NCBI GenBank assembly: GCA_027325475.1
Contig: DAIEFO010000024.1
Coordinates: forward strand, 1-14,090
Direction: 5' to 3'
Origin: Desulfobacteraceae bacterium
Lineage (GTDB): Bacteria > Desulfobacterota > Desulfobacteria > Desulfobacterales > Desulfatirhabdiaceae
DNA: 14,090 nt
Positions within the stretch are counted from its first letter, which is position 1, and every line of letters starts with the position of its first letter. The notes under the pieces are model-generated. The model was not told the origin of the DNA. It was given only the letters and a program-made list of their open reading frames with translations, and did not search any database. A program made the translations under genes and the position numbers. This document shows positions 1 to 7,372 of this stretch, in pieces.

Positions 1-1421
1 TTCAGGCTGTAGAACAGCAGCCCATCATCGCGCTGCAGAAGCAGGAAGCGGCGTATCAGGTGGAGTTGTCTTCTTACAGCACGCTCCAGGGAAATCTGAC
101 CGATTTGCAGAGTGCGGTCACCAATCTGGCATCCAAAGACAATGTAACCAGCAGCAGCGCAACTTCCAGCAACACCAGTTTATTAACCGCAACAGCCACG
201 ACAGCGACGACCGCCGGATCATATTCTATCACTATCAATGCACTGGCAGCCGCTCAAAAGCTGAACAGTACGGCATTTACCGGTACTGAAGCTGTGGGCG
301 CAGGAACCATTCACCTGAAGGTGGGCAGCAACACGGCCAAGGATATTGCAGTGAGTTCCACAGACACGATTACGAATGTGGCCAATTCGATTAATAACGC
401 TAATGCGGGGGTAACCGCCAATGTGGTTTATGACGGCGCCAGCTACTATCTGATGTTAACGAGCCAGAATACCGGCACCGCCAATGCGATCAGCCTCACA
501 GTAACCGAATCCGGCACCACATCTTCTACGGATCCGCTGAACCAGGATACCACCGGACTGTCGCGGCTGGTCTATGACGATACGTCCAAAATTCACAATC
601 TTACCCAGCAGCAGGCCGCAGCCGATGCCAACATCTCTGTGGACGGCATTACCGGCATCAAGCGGTCTTCCAACACGATCAGCGATGTGATCAGCGGGGT
701 GACGCTGAATCTGCAGGGAGCCAACACCAGCACTCCCGTAACGTTGACGGTGCAGCAGGATTACACGCTGTTAAATACGCGTGTGAATGCGTTTGTCACG
801 GCCTATAACTCACTGGTGGACACCCTGAACAGCCAGCAGAGTTACGATGCGTCCACCCAGACGGCCGGAACGCTGTTCGGAGATTCCACCACCAGTATGA
901 TTCAGAGCCAAATCACGAATACAGCTCTGAATGCCGTGTCAGGGTTGGCATCCGGGTTCAGCACGCTGGCGGATATGGGAATTACTCAGGCGACACCGGA
1001 TGATCCCACAAAACTCAGCAAGCTGCAGTTTAACTCTGCGACGCTGTCATCCAAGCTGAGCAGCAACCCGACGGCAGTGGCCACTTTTTTTACATCGACA
1101 AGCACGACATCCACTTCAGGGACCACCACGGGAACGCAGGGCTTCAGTGCTACGATGTCCGGTGTGCTGAGTAATATTCTGGATTCCACAAGCGGTTTGT
1201 TGACCACTCGTACGAAGGGCATTCAAAGCACGCTGACCAGCATGGATCAGGAAATCAGTGACATGACGACGCGCCTGAACGCGAATCAGACACGGCTTCA
1301 GACACAGTTTTCAGCGCTTGAGGTCATTTTGAGCAATTACAAAAATACCGCCAGTTCTTTGACCACGCAACTGGCTCAGCTCCAGAGTAACTGGTCAAGC
1401 AGCAGCAGTAGTAGTAAATAG
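1..1421 (+). CDS. fliD: Flagellar filament cap protein FliD (5' end missing)
   Basis: FliD (HAP2) forms the cap at the tip of the growing flagellar filament and directs flagellin assembly outside the cell. The frame is open from the first complete codon at position 3, so the gene begins before the window. The GTG at 60 is an internal valine codon, because the preceding residues (QAVEQQPIIALQKQEAAYQ) fit the conserved FliD N-terminal region. About 472 residues are visible and probably only the first few dozen are absent. The protein is rich in Ser, Thr, Asn and Ala, has no cysteine, and has heptad-like ends: the N-terminal part around LQGNLTDLQSAV and the C-terminal part from about ILDSTSGLLTTRTKGI onward, as expected for polymerising D0/D1 helices. 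It ends in a run of serines followed by Lys. FliS follows 112 bp downstream, the classic fliD-fliS order. Confidence 0.93.
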   Translation, partial: QAVEQQPIIALQKQEAAYQVELSSYSTLQGNLTDLQSAVTNLASKDNVTSSSATSSNTSLLTATATTATTAGSYSITINALAAAQKLNSTAFTGTEAVGAGTIHLKVGSNTAKDIAVSSTDTITNVANSINNANAGVTANVVYDGASYYLMLTSQNTGTANAISLTVTESGTTSSTDPLNQDTTGLSRLVYDDTSKIHNLTQQQAAADANISVDGITGIKRSSNTISDVISGVTLNLQGANTSTPVTLTVQQDYTLLNTRVNAFVTAYNSLVDTLNSQQSYDASTQTAGTLFGDSTTSMIQSQITNTALNAVSGLASGFSTLADMGITQATPDDPTKLSKLQFNSATLSSKLSSNPTAVATFFTSTSTTSTSGTTTGTQGFSATMSGVLSNILDSTSGLLTTRTKGIQSTLTSMDQEISDMTTRLNANQTRLQTQFSALEVILSNYKNTASSLTTQLAQLQSNWSSSSSSSK

Positions 1422-1463
1422 AAGCGGGAATGGCGCCGGATTATAAAGGGCCGCACAACCGCA

Positions 1464-1502
1464 TGGAATCTGGTTTGTCTTTCGGCAATAAGGCAGATTC
1501 CA
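1464..1502. repeat. 9-bp perfect inverted repeat between fliD and fliS
   Basis: TGGAATCTG at 1464-1472 is exactly complementary in inverted order to CAGATTCCA at 1494-1502, with a 21-nt spacer that can add a short CTT/AAG inner pairing. There is no T-run behind it, so it is a poor intrinsic terminator. It ends about 30 nt before the fliS start and could be a leader structure, a processing site or an operator. The function is not known. Confidence 0.5.
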
Positions 1503-1533
1503 GTGATCATGAAATTGCAGAGGAGAAAAATCC

Positions 1534-1980
1534 ATGGCATATGCAGGTTACAGCGCTTACAGCCGGATCGCCAATACGATTGACAGCAAGGAAATTATGC
1601 TGATAAAGCTTCTGGAAGGGACGGTACGGCACATTCAATCTGCCAGACGCGGGCTTGAGGCGGGAGACCCCAAGATAAAGGGAGAAAATATCTGCAGAGC
1701 GGTTGCCATTATCACTGAGTTGGACAACGCGCTGGACAGGGATATGGGAATTAAACTGGTGGAAAACCTTTCTGCACTGTACCGGTATATTCTGGAACGT
1801 CTGACGGTGGCCAATTTGAAAAACGACGACACCGCGCTTCAGGAAGTTGAAAAACTCATGGCGACCATTCGGGATGGATTTCAGGGCGCATTGGCCCAGC
1901 AGCAGAAGGCTTCTGCTGCGAACAACACAGCGTTTTCGGATGCCTCCGGTTTAAAGAAAGGATTCTCCATTGCCGCTTAG
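1534..1980 (+). CDS. fliS: Flagellin export chaperone FliS
   Basis: FliS binds the C-terminus of newly made flagellin in the cytoplasm, prevents premature polymerisation and hands it to the export apparatus. The 148-residue length is typical, perhaps slightly long. The start is an ATG preceded by AGGAG in gcagaggagaaaaatcc. The N-terminus (AYAGYSAYSRIANTIDSKEI) has the family's Tyr-rich opening, followed by the helical-bundle pattern around MLIKLLEGTVRHIQSARRGL and LVENLSALYRYILERL. The last ~25 residues are Ala/Ser/Gln-rich and probably disordered. It lies directly after fliD, and the next gene starts 11 bases inside its 3' end, so the three are likely co-transcribed. Confidence 0.95.
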   Translation: MAYAGYSAYSRIANTIDSKEIMLIKLLEGTVRHIQSARRGLEAGDPKIKGENICRAVAIITELDNALDRDMGIKLVENLSALYRYILERLTVANLKNDDTALQEVEKLMATIRDGFQGALAQQQKASAANNTAFSDASGLKKGFSIAA

Positions 1981-2275
1981 CAATCATGAAACCATATTGC
2001 ATCATCTGTCGCTGACGGCGGATCGGGCCATGGATGCGCTGCAGCAGATGGATATAAAGACGCTGGAGCTGTTGTCTCAGGAACAGACTGCGTTAATGCG
2101 CGAACTGGATGCCCTGGAGCAGATCACGGATAAGACGCTGGAAAAACGGCTTCACACGCTTTTAGGCCGGATACGGGAAGTTGAAATGGCTATCGAGGCG
2201 CGGCAGCATGAGATTGTCATGTCATTGAAACGGATCGCCGATGGCCGAAAAATGCTTCACGCTTATGGCAGGTAA
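1970..2275 (+). CDS. Small helical protein in the FliT position
   Basis: A 101-residue, almost entirely helical protein rich in Leu, Glu, Arg and Gln, with coiled-coil-like spacing (about residues 20-90). No family motif is certain. Its size, predicted structure and place immediately after fliS suggest a FliT-like or FlgN-like export chaperone, which in other bacteria binds FliD or hook-associated proteins. This is inference from position only. The start is taken as TTG at 1970: AAAGGA at 1957-1962 lies 7 nt upstream, a well-spaced ribosome binding site. The gene overlaps fliS by 11 bases, suggesting translational coupling. The next in-frame ATG is at 2030 and would drop 20 residues. flaG follows 27 bp after the stop. 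Confidence 0.7.
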   Translation: MPLSNHETILHHLSLTADRAMDALQQMDIKTLELLSQEQTALMRELDALEQITDKTLEKRLHTLLGRIREVEMAIEARQHEIVMSLKRIADGRKMLHAYGR

Positions 2276-2302
2276 AATGTTCTTGCAGATATAGGGGGTA
2301 CT

Positions 2303-2725
2303 ATGGAATTGTTACAATCCGTAAAAGTTCAGAAACTGCAAACCGGTTTTGTGGATACGAATTCTCTGGGATATCCTCCCACGGCGCAGCCGCAGAGTAC
2401 CCCTGAGGTGGATCCGGTTCAACCGTCGGATCAGATCGATCTGAAAAATCAGGACCAGCTTAAACGCCAGGATCAGGGGCAGCAGCAGTCTGCAAAATCT
2501 GACTCTGCACTGACGGCCATGCTGAAAGATTTCCAGAACAAGGTCAGTCAGATGCAATATATTGAACTGGAATTTACCCAGTACAAGGAGACTGGCCGGA
2601 TGATGGTGAAAGTTATCGATAAAGACACCGGAAAAGTGATTCGCGAAATTCCGGATCAGGAATTTCTGGATCTGGCGGCCAAAATGGATAAAATGATCGG
2701 GATACTGTTTGATAAAAAAGTATAG
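2303..2725 (+). CDS. flaG: FlaG family protein
   Basis: FlaG proteins are small, sometimes filament-length-related proteins encoded with flagellin and cap genes; their exact biochemical role is unsettled. The family signature is the C-terminal third of this 140-residue protein, VIDKDTGKVIREIPDQEFLD, ending in a short helix before DKKV. The first ~70 residues are low complexity, rich in Gln, Pro, Asp and Ser, and probably disordered. A G-rich ribosome binding site (ataggggg) sits a few bases before the ATG. It ends the flagellar structural run; 229 bp without a gene follow before the receiver protein. Confidence 0.9.
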   Translation: MELLQSVKVQKLQTGFVDTNSLGYPPTAQPQSTPEVDPVQPSDQIDLKNQDQLKRQDQGQQQSAKSDSALTAMLKDFQNKVSQMQYIELEFTQYKETGRMMVKVIDKDTGKVIREIPDQEFLDLAAKMDKMIGILFDKKV

Positions 2726-2763
2726 CTTGTGAGTATCCATTGATAATCCCGCCTGTTTTTATC

Positions 2764-2804
2764 TTGATATCGAATTGTCATCATGATAATTCTCCTATCA
2801 TATT
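2764..2804 (+). promoter_or_regulatory. Putative sigma70-type promoter with near-palindrome upstream of the receiver gene
   Basis: Two overlapping promoter-like pairs are visible: TTGATA (2764-2769) with GATAAT (2785-2790), spacing 15; and TTGTCA (2775-2780) with TATCAT (2796-2801), spacing 15, or CATATT (2799-2804), spacing 18. Box matches are good but the spacing is mostly short. ATTGTCATCATGATAAT at 2774-2790 is a near-perfect palindrome (one mismatched pair around a central C) and could be an operator. This 229-bp gap probably separates the flagellar transcript from the signalling cassette. I saw nothing else in it. Confidence 0.4.
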
Positions 2805-2954
2805 TCCTGCCGTTTTTCCCTGAAGACGTCTCTTTAAAATTTCATATGCACATGCGTAATGCCGTACTCTGGAAGAGAATTCGATGGGATGTTTTTCAGG
2901 CAGCAGAATGGCTTTTTCGCTGGACGTTATGCGTCAGAGAAGGAAATCTGGAGG

Positions 2955-3326
2955 ATGGAACCAATACGGGTGCTGGTGGTGGATGATGAGCTGTTTGTCG
3001 GAGACCTGATGCAGGAATATCTGACGCTGAGCGGATATTCGGTGACAACAGCCTCAAACGGGAAAGACGCTTTGGCGGCTTTTTCAGAAATCAAGCCCCA
3101 TATTGTGGTTTTAGATATCCGGATGCCGGGAATGAGCGGAATGGAAGTGCTTAGAACCATTAAACAAAACAGCCCTGAAACAGGAGTGGTTATGCTGTCC
3201 GCTTATGGAGATCCGGAAACCATTGTCGAAGCCCTGGGCGCCGGCGCGGATCATTATCTCCAGAAACCCGTCAATCTGAAGCATCTGGTGGAAACACTGG
3301 CGCTGCTCCATCTCCAACCGAAATGA
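2955..3326 (+). CDS. Single-domain response regulator (CheY-like receiver)
   Basis: A stand-alone phosphoacceptor receiver of 123 residues with no output domain. Acidic pair D10/D11 (VLVVDDE), phosphoacceptor D54 (VVLDIRMPGMSG), switch Ser S82 (VMLSAYGD) and K104 (YLQKPVN) are all in place, so it should be phosphorylatable. I chose the ATG at 2955: AAGGA lies about 10 nt upstream and the receiver fold begins at residue 4. The longer frame starting at 2859 would add 32 residues that do not look like part of the domain. Thirteen bases separate it from the next small gene, and HDOD and histidine-kinase genes follow. The kinase at 4616 is an obvious candidate phosphodonor, but this is inferred from proximity. 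Confidence 0.9.
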   Translation: MEPIRVLVVDDELFVGDLMQEYLTLSGYSVTTASNGKDALAAFSEIKPHIVVLDIRMPGMSGMEVLRTIKQNSPETGVVMLSAYGDPETIVEALGAGADHYLQKPVNLKHLVETLALLHLQPK

Positions 3327-3339
3327 TGCAGGTTCTTTT

Positions 3340-3675
3340 ATGTATAAAATTGAACTGGACAAAGCTGTGCCCGGAATGACGGTGGCCAAATCTGTTTTCA
3401 CGATTCAAGACGCGCTGCTGATCAAGTCCAATATCCAACTGACCGAAAAAAATATCTATATGCTGAAATCATGGGGGGTCCGTGAGCTTTGGGTGGATGG
3501 AACCGCTCAAGATGGCGCCGCCGTTCAGGTGGATACCGAGACGGCACTCAGGGATACCATTGACGAATCACTGCGGATAAAATTTTCAGAAACGCTCCCG
3601 AATCCGGTCATGGAAGAGATCATGCGGGTTGCCGGAAATCTTTTGGAAAAACGCCTGCAACAAAAAGAAAAATAA
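3340..3675 (+). CDS. Small protein resembling the module preceding HD-GYP/HDOD domains
   Basis: A 111-residue protein of uncertain function. The first ~60 residues (VPGMTVAKSVF, then a segment around LLIKSNIQLTEKNIYMLKSW followed by GVRELWVDG) resemble the small beta-rich module often found ahead of HD-GYP or HDOD domains, where a 'PGM-(V/T)-(L/V)A' opening and 'L(T/S)EK.I..LK.WG(V/I)' are typical. The rest is helical and charged, ending in Lys/Glu/Gln. There is no catalytic motif. It starts with an ATG 13 nt after the receiver stop with only a weak ribosome binding site, and ends one base before the HDOD start codon, so it may supply in trans the N-terminal module that other HDOD proteins carry in cis. 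Confidence 0.75.
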   Translation: MYKIELDKAVPGMTVAKSVFTIQDALLIKSNIQLTEKNIYMLKSWGVRELWVDGTAQDGAAVQVDTETALRDTIDESLRIKFSETLPNPVMEEIMRVAGNLLEKRLQQKEK

Positions 3676-3676
3676 T

Positions 3677-4534
3677 ATGGCGCCCAGAAATATCAAACGC
3701 ATCATCGATCAGATCGATGACTTGCCAACCCTTCCCCGAACCGTTCTCAAAATTACGGAGCTGGTCAACAATCCTAAATCTTCCGCACGGGATCTGGCCA
3801 GCGTCATTACCGACGATCAGGTGCTGACAGCCCGCCTTTTAAAGCTGGTCAACTCATCATTTTACGGGTTCCCTCAGAAAATTTCTACGATTACAGGCGC
3901 TATTGTGCTGCTGGGCTTTGACGCTATCCGCAACCTGCTGCTGACGACATCGGTTTTCGACATGTTTTCAAGCCGGTATAAAGACCAGCGCGCCATTCAG
4001 GAACGGTTCTGGGATCATTCCCTGGGGTGTGCCATCGGCGCCAAAGTTATCGGATCTTATCTGAGGTATGAAAAGGTCGAGGAGCTGTTTGTTTCCGGGC
4101 TGCTTCACGATATCGGCAAGATTGTGGAGATGCTGTTTCTACCCGATGACTTCATCAATGTCATGGCGCTGGCAAAACGGCAGAACTCCCTGATTATCGC
4201 AGCCGAAAACGAGGTGTTGGGGTTTACCCATCCGGATGTCGGAAAGCTGTTGTCGGAAAAATGGAATCTGCCTCTAAAGTTGATGAATATTCTGGAATAT
4301 CATCATCAGCCGGAGCTGGCAGGCAGGTTCGTCAGAGAGACGTCCATTATCCATCTGGCGGATATTCTGGCCCGGGCTATCGATATGGGATCCGGCGGCG
4401 ATAACAAGATACCTGCCCTGAACCCGGAGGGATGGATGTCCCTGAACCTGAAATTGAATATGCTGGAGCCCATTGTACAGGAGATCGAACGGGAATTTCA
4501 GGATATCAACTGGGTGGTTACCGGAAAAATATAG
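3677..4534 (+). CDS. HDOD domain signalling protein
   Basis: HDOD domains are HD-superfamily relatives lacking the full metal-binding set and usually act as non-enzymatic scaffolds in signal transduction, motility and cell-cycle control. The 285-residue protein begins with the characteristic IDDLPTLPRTVLKITELVNN and continues with ITDDQVLTARLLKLVNSSFYGF, the IxTITxAIxLLGFDAIRNL helix, and LLHDIGK at about 142-148. A second His cluster, EYHHQPE, lies near residue 215. I placed the start at the ATG at 3677, one base after the preceding stop; a TTG at 3629 in the same frame would overlap the upstream gene by 47 bases and adds nothing domain-like. No strong ribosome binding site is visible, consistent with translational coupling. 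Confidence 0.92.
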   Translation: MAPRNIKRIIDQIDDLPTLPRTVLKITELVNNPKSSARDLASVITDDQVLTARLLKLVNSSFYGFPQKISTITGAIVLLGFDAIRNLLLTTSVFDMFSSRYKDQRAIQERFWDHSLGCAIGAKVIGSYLRYEKVEELFVSGLLHDIGKIVEMLFLPDDFINVMALAKRQNSLIIAAENEVLGFTHPDVGKLLSEKWNLPLKLMNILEYHHQPELAGRFVRETSIIHLADILARAIDMGSGGDNKIPALNPEGWMSLNLKLNMLEPIVQEIEREFQDINWVVTGKI

Positions 4535-4615
4535 CTGCTTGCAGAAGCTGGAAGAGTGAGGGCTGCCCTCTGAAACCATGAAACAAACGAAATATTGATT
4601 GATTGTCCACGTGAT

Positions 4616-5884
4616 ATGATAACCGACGATTCTGAAAAAAATATTGCCCAGATTGAAAAGGGGTATCAGGCGGTTCTGGAATTTATCGACCAGATGGAGG
4701 AGATATCTCAGCTTCAGGATAGGGTTGATATTACTGCGAATATCAATCAGATTTGGAAAGTTTTTTTCAATGAAATCCGAAATTCGATTAAAATGGAAGC
4801 ATGCGCTTTATTCATGGTGGATGAACAAAGCCATGAATTCGTGTTGAAAAGTGCGTCTCCCTCATCCATGAGCTTTGTCTGTCAAAGCGAGCTGGAGCAT
4901 CAGATCGAATGCGGGATGTTTTCCTGGATCATTCGACGCCGAAAACCTGCACTGGTGCCCTCTTTAGCGCTCAAAAGCAACAAAACCATTATCATGCTTC
5001 CTCTGGTTACGGCCAAGCGCACACTGGGCATGGTGTTCATCGTGACCGGCATCGAAGAAAGCGCCATTACTCAGGAAAACATGAAGCTTCTGGCCATGCT
5101 GGCCAAACAATGCTCCCTGGTAATGGAAAATTCCCTGTTATATGATCGGCTGAAAAAAGATCACGAGTCGCTTCAAAGGGCGCAAAAACAAGTTCTCCAG
5201 GCGGAAAAACTGGCGTCCATCGGCAGGCTGACAACCGGTGCGTCTCATGAAATCCTGAATCCGCTGAACATCCTGTCCGGATATATTCAACTGCTGGCAA
5301 TGAAAGAGGGAATAGATGAACGTACGACACGGTACCTGTCCATCATGTCTGAACAGACCGAGCGAATATCACGAATTGTCAACGGGCTGTATCAGTTTTC
5401 CCAGACATCCGGCGCCAGTATGGGGAAGGTGCACATCAATGCGCTGATACAAAAAGTATTTCAACTGTTCGAGCATGAACACCGCTACGATCATATTCAT
5501 AATGTGTTGGATCTTCAGGAAGACTTGCCGCCGATTGAAGGAAACGCGGACAGTCTGACCCAGGTCATGTTTACGCTGCTGTCCAATGCCAGAGACGCGA
5601 TGCCGCGGGGCGGGGAACTGAATGTTTCAACGCGAAAGATGCCTTCCGGCAGCTCCGATTCGGGGTGGATTGAAATTATATGCCGGGATACCGGGCATGG
5701 AATTCCTGAAGATGTGATTGACAAAATTTTTGATCCGTTTTTTACTACGAAAACACTGAAAAACGGTACCGGGCTGGGGCTTTCCATCAGTTATGGCATT
5801 ATCCAGAATCATGGCGGAACCATCCGGGTGGACAGCAAGGCGAACGAGGGTACGACAGTTGTCATACGTCTGCCGTGTCGGTGA
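4616..5884 (+). CDS. Soluble GAF-domain sensor histidine kinase
   Basis: A two-component sensor kinase of about 422 residues without a membrane segment, hence cytoplasmic. Order: short helical lead; GAF sensor domain (about 35-165); coiled coil (about 165-200); HisKA dimerisation domain with phosphoacceptor H211 in ASHEILNPLNIL; HATPase_c with N box N324 (LLSNARDAM), G1 box D358 (DTGHGIP), F box (FDPFFTTK) and G2 box (GTGLGLSISYGI). All boxes look intact. The GAF ligand is unknown. Start choice is open: ATG 4616 and in-frame TTG 4595 both lack a clear ribosome binding site, and they differ by seven residues. It is last in the receiver/HDOD cassette, 81 bp after the HDOD stop, and a hairpin overlaps its 3' end. 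Confidence 0.92.
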   Translation: MITDDSEKNIAQIEKGYQAVLEFIDQMEEISQLQDRVDITANINQIWKVFFNEIRNSIKMEACALFMVDEQSHEFVLKSASPSSMSFVCQSELEHQIECGMFSWIIRRRKPALVPSLALKSNKTIIMLPLVTAKRTLGMVFIVTGIEESAITQENMKLLAMLAKQCSLVMENSLLYDRLKKDHESLQRAQKQVLQAEKLASIGRLTTGASHEILNPLNILSGYIQLLAMKEGIDERTTRYLSIMSEQTERISRIVNGLYQFSQTSGASMGKVHINALIQKVFQLFEHEHRYDHIHNVLDLQEDLPPIEGNADSLTQVMFTLLSNARDAMPRGGELNVSTRKMPSGSSDSGWIEIICRDTGHGIPEDVIDKIFDPFFTTKTLKNGTGLGLSISYGIIQNHGGTIRVDSKANEGTTVVIRLPCR

Positions 5885-5906
5885 CGGCGGATGCTGATAT
5901 TTTTTT
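5870..5906 (+). terminator. Putative intrinsic terminator after the histidine kinase
   Basis: CTGCCGT (5870-5876) can pair with ACGGCGG (5884-5890), including one T-G wobble, around a 7-nt loop; the stem spans the kinase stop codon. A run of seven T follows at 5900-5906, about 9 nt past the stem, which is rather far. A perfect 10-bp palindrome GGAGGCCTCC lies just beyond at 5921-5930. Confidence 0.4.
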
Positions 5907-6000
5907 GAGTTATGTTCTTTGGAGGCCTCCCGGATTTCAATTTCGATGCGGCCATCTCAATCTCTCCTGAAATATATTATTTTTTTTATGAGGAAGGCTT

Positions 6001-6480
6001 ATGAGCGATATTAACAAGCTGGACCTGATCGGATTTGCCATCAATTCAACACGGGATGTGTTTCAGACGATGCTGTCGATGAAGCTGAATGTGATCGAAA
6101 GCCGGCTGCCGATGAAATCCCCCAACAAGATTGTCGGTTGCGTCAGCTTTGCCGGTGATGTCATGGGAAATATCTGTGTGCATGTGCCGACACCGTTTGC
6201 CCGAGTCATGACCGCCGCCATGCTGGGAATGGAGCTTGACGAGGTCGAGGACGAGGGAGAAATCAGCGACGTGATCGGCGAAGTCAGCAACATGATCGGA
6301 GGCGATTTGAAATCGCGTCTCTGCGATGCGGGATTCCCCTGCCAACTTTCAATTCCCAGCATCACGCGGGGTAATGATTTTGTCATCGAATCCAAAGGCT
6401 GGATGCGGCATGAAAGATTTGCATTTCAGCAGGAGGGGCATTTGGCGATGGTGGAAGTTTTTATCAAGACCGTCAACTGA
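6001..6480 (+). CDS. cheX: CheX-type chemotaxis phosphatase
   Basis: CheX proteins dephosphorylate CheY-P and so reset the chemotactic signal. The 159-residue protein carries the family's ExxN active-site motif on the long helix, E94 and N97 in VIGEVSNMIGGDLKSRL, where Glu orients and Asn coordinates the attacking water. The preceding segment (NKIVGCVSFAGDVMGNICVHV, then a PFARVMTAAMLGME helix) and the C-terminal beta strands fit the CheX/CheC/FliY fold. A strong ribosome binding site (gaggaagg) lies before the ATG. It is followed after 69 bp by a receiver protein, its most likely substrate; the stand-alone receiver at 2955 is a second candidate. Confidence 0.88.
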   Translation: MSDINKLDLIGFAINSTRDVFQTMLSMKLNVIESRLPMKSPNKIVGCVSFAGDVMGNICVHVPTPFARVMTAAMLGMELDEVEDEGEISDVIGEVSNMIGGDLKSRLCDAGFPCQLSIPSITRGNDFVIESKGWMRHERFAFQQEGHLAMVEVFIKTVN

Positions 6481-6549
6481 TTTCTGGTATGGATACAAAA
6501 GTCAGCAAAACAAACTCAAGTTTTTGAGCGGATATGGAGGAAGAATTTT

Positions 6550-7290
6550 ATGGCATTGAAAGTACTTGCCGTTGATGACAGCAAAACCATTCGAAAAATT
6601 GTAGCCAAGGCATTTTCTGCGTACGACTGTGTGGTTACCGAGGCGGAAAACGGCGTAGAAGGACTCTCTGTTGCGACTCGAGACAAGCCTGATCTGATTG
6701 TGCTGGACATTACCATGCCGGTAATGAATGGCATCGAGATGCTTTCAAAACTGAAAGGGCAACCGGAGCTGAAAGATATTCCGGTGATTATGCTGACAGC
6801 CGAGTCCGGCAAGGACAACGTCATGCAGATCGTCAAGATGGGCGTGAAAGACTATATCGTCAAACCGTTTAAAGGTGAACAATTGATTGAAAGGGTGACG
6901 AAGCTTTTTACCCTTGAACCCAAAGGCACCACTGCTGTCAATGAGTTTTCCAGCCCCTTCTTTTCTATTTATGATGACATCCAGGTGTTGACACTGCCCG
7001 AAAAAGCGAACAGATCGACTGTTGCGGAAATTGAAGGCAACTTCGGTATGGCCGTCAAATCCATGGCCACCAAAGGTCTCTCCCGTTTTATTCTGGATGC
7101 CAAAAAAACCAAAGAAATAAATATGCTGATCGTTAAACTGATTACATCTATTGTTCAGGCTTGCGAAAAGAACAGAATTCATCTGCGCTTTGTGGGGTCT
7201 GCGGAGCTGGAGACCGAATTAAAAGGATTTGAGGAAACCAGCGGTTTTGCGATTCATCCTTCCGTGGCGGATGCCAAAGCCACGTTCTGA
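6550..7290 (+). CDS. Response regulator with C-terminal STAS-like domain
   Basis: A 246-residue two-domain protein. Residues 1-120 form a CheY-type receiver with D9/D10, phosphoacceptor D53 (IVLDITMP), T83 (IMLTAES) and K105 (DYIVKPF) all present. After a linker, residues about 140-240 look like a STAS domain (the anti-sigma-antagonist fold): an opening strand IQVLTLPEKANR, a long helix, a central strand FILDAKKTKEIN in the position where SpoIIAA-type proteins have their phosphorylatable Ser/Thr loop, then IVKLITSIVQACEKNRIHLRFVG. The loop holds Thr but I cannot say whether it is phosphorylated. Ribosome binding site ggagga precedes the ATG. Paired with CheX upstream, it is probably a phospho-switch acting on protein partners rather than DNA. 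Confidence 0.85.
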   Translation: MALKVLAVDDSKTIRKIVAKAFSAYDCVVTEAENGVEGLSVATRDKPDLIVLDITMPVMNGIEMLSKLKGQPELKDIPVIMLTAESGKDNVMQIVKMGVKDYIVKPFKGEQLIERVTKLFTLEPKGTTAVNEFSSPFFSIYDDIQVLTLPEKANRSTVAEIEGNFGMAVKSMATKGLSRFILDAKKTKEINMLIVKLITSIVQACEKNRIHLRFVGSAELETELKGFEETSGFAIHPSVADAKATF

Positions 7291-7306
7291 ATGTTACTGC
7301 ATTATT

Positions 7307-7372
7307 ACGCACCAATGCTGGGCGCCTCAGAGCGGGCGCCCTTGTGCGTTGTCACATGATTCCTCCTTTTTT
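7307..7372 (+). terminator. Large hairpin with T-run after the receiver-STAS gene
   Basis: Inner stem GGGCGCC (7320-7326) pairs with GGCGCCC (7335-7341) around an 8-nt loop. An outer stem ACGCAC (7307-7312) pairs with GTGCGT (7344-7349). Six T follow at 7367-7372, 17 nt beyond the outer stem. The hairpin is strong and placed 16 bp after a stop codon, so a transcription terminator or 3'-end stabiliser is likely. The distance to the T-run is larger than ideal. Confidence 0.6.

Noticed and set aside
60..62. GTG as the start of fliD
   Set aside because: The same frame is open to the window edge and the preceding residues fit the FliD N-terminal region, so the GTG is an internal Val codon.
1421..1533. 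Sigma28 or sigma54 promoter before fliS
   Set aside because: I looked for TAAA-N15-GCCGATAA and GG-N10-GC; only spacing-defective near matches were found, for example GGTTTGTCTTTCGGC with 11 instead of 10 between.
2312..2740. 142-codon open frame on the minus strand
   Set aside because: Antisense to flaG, whose conserved C-terminal signature is unmistakable.
2859..2954. Longer N-terminus for the receiver protein from 2859
   Set aside because: The receiver fold starts immediately after Met 2955, which has an AAGGA upstream; the additional 32 residues have no counterpart in single-domain receivers.
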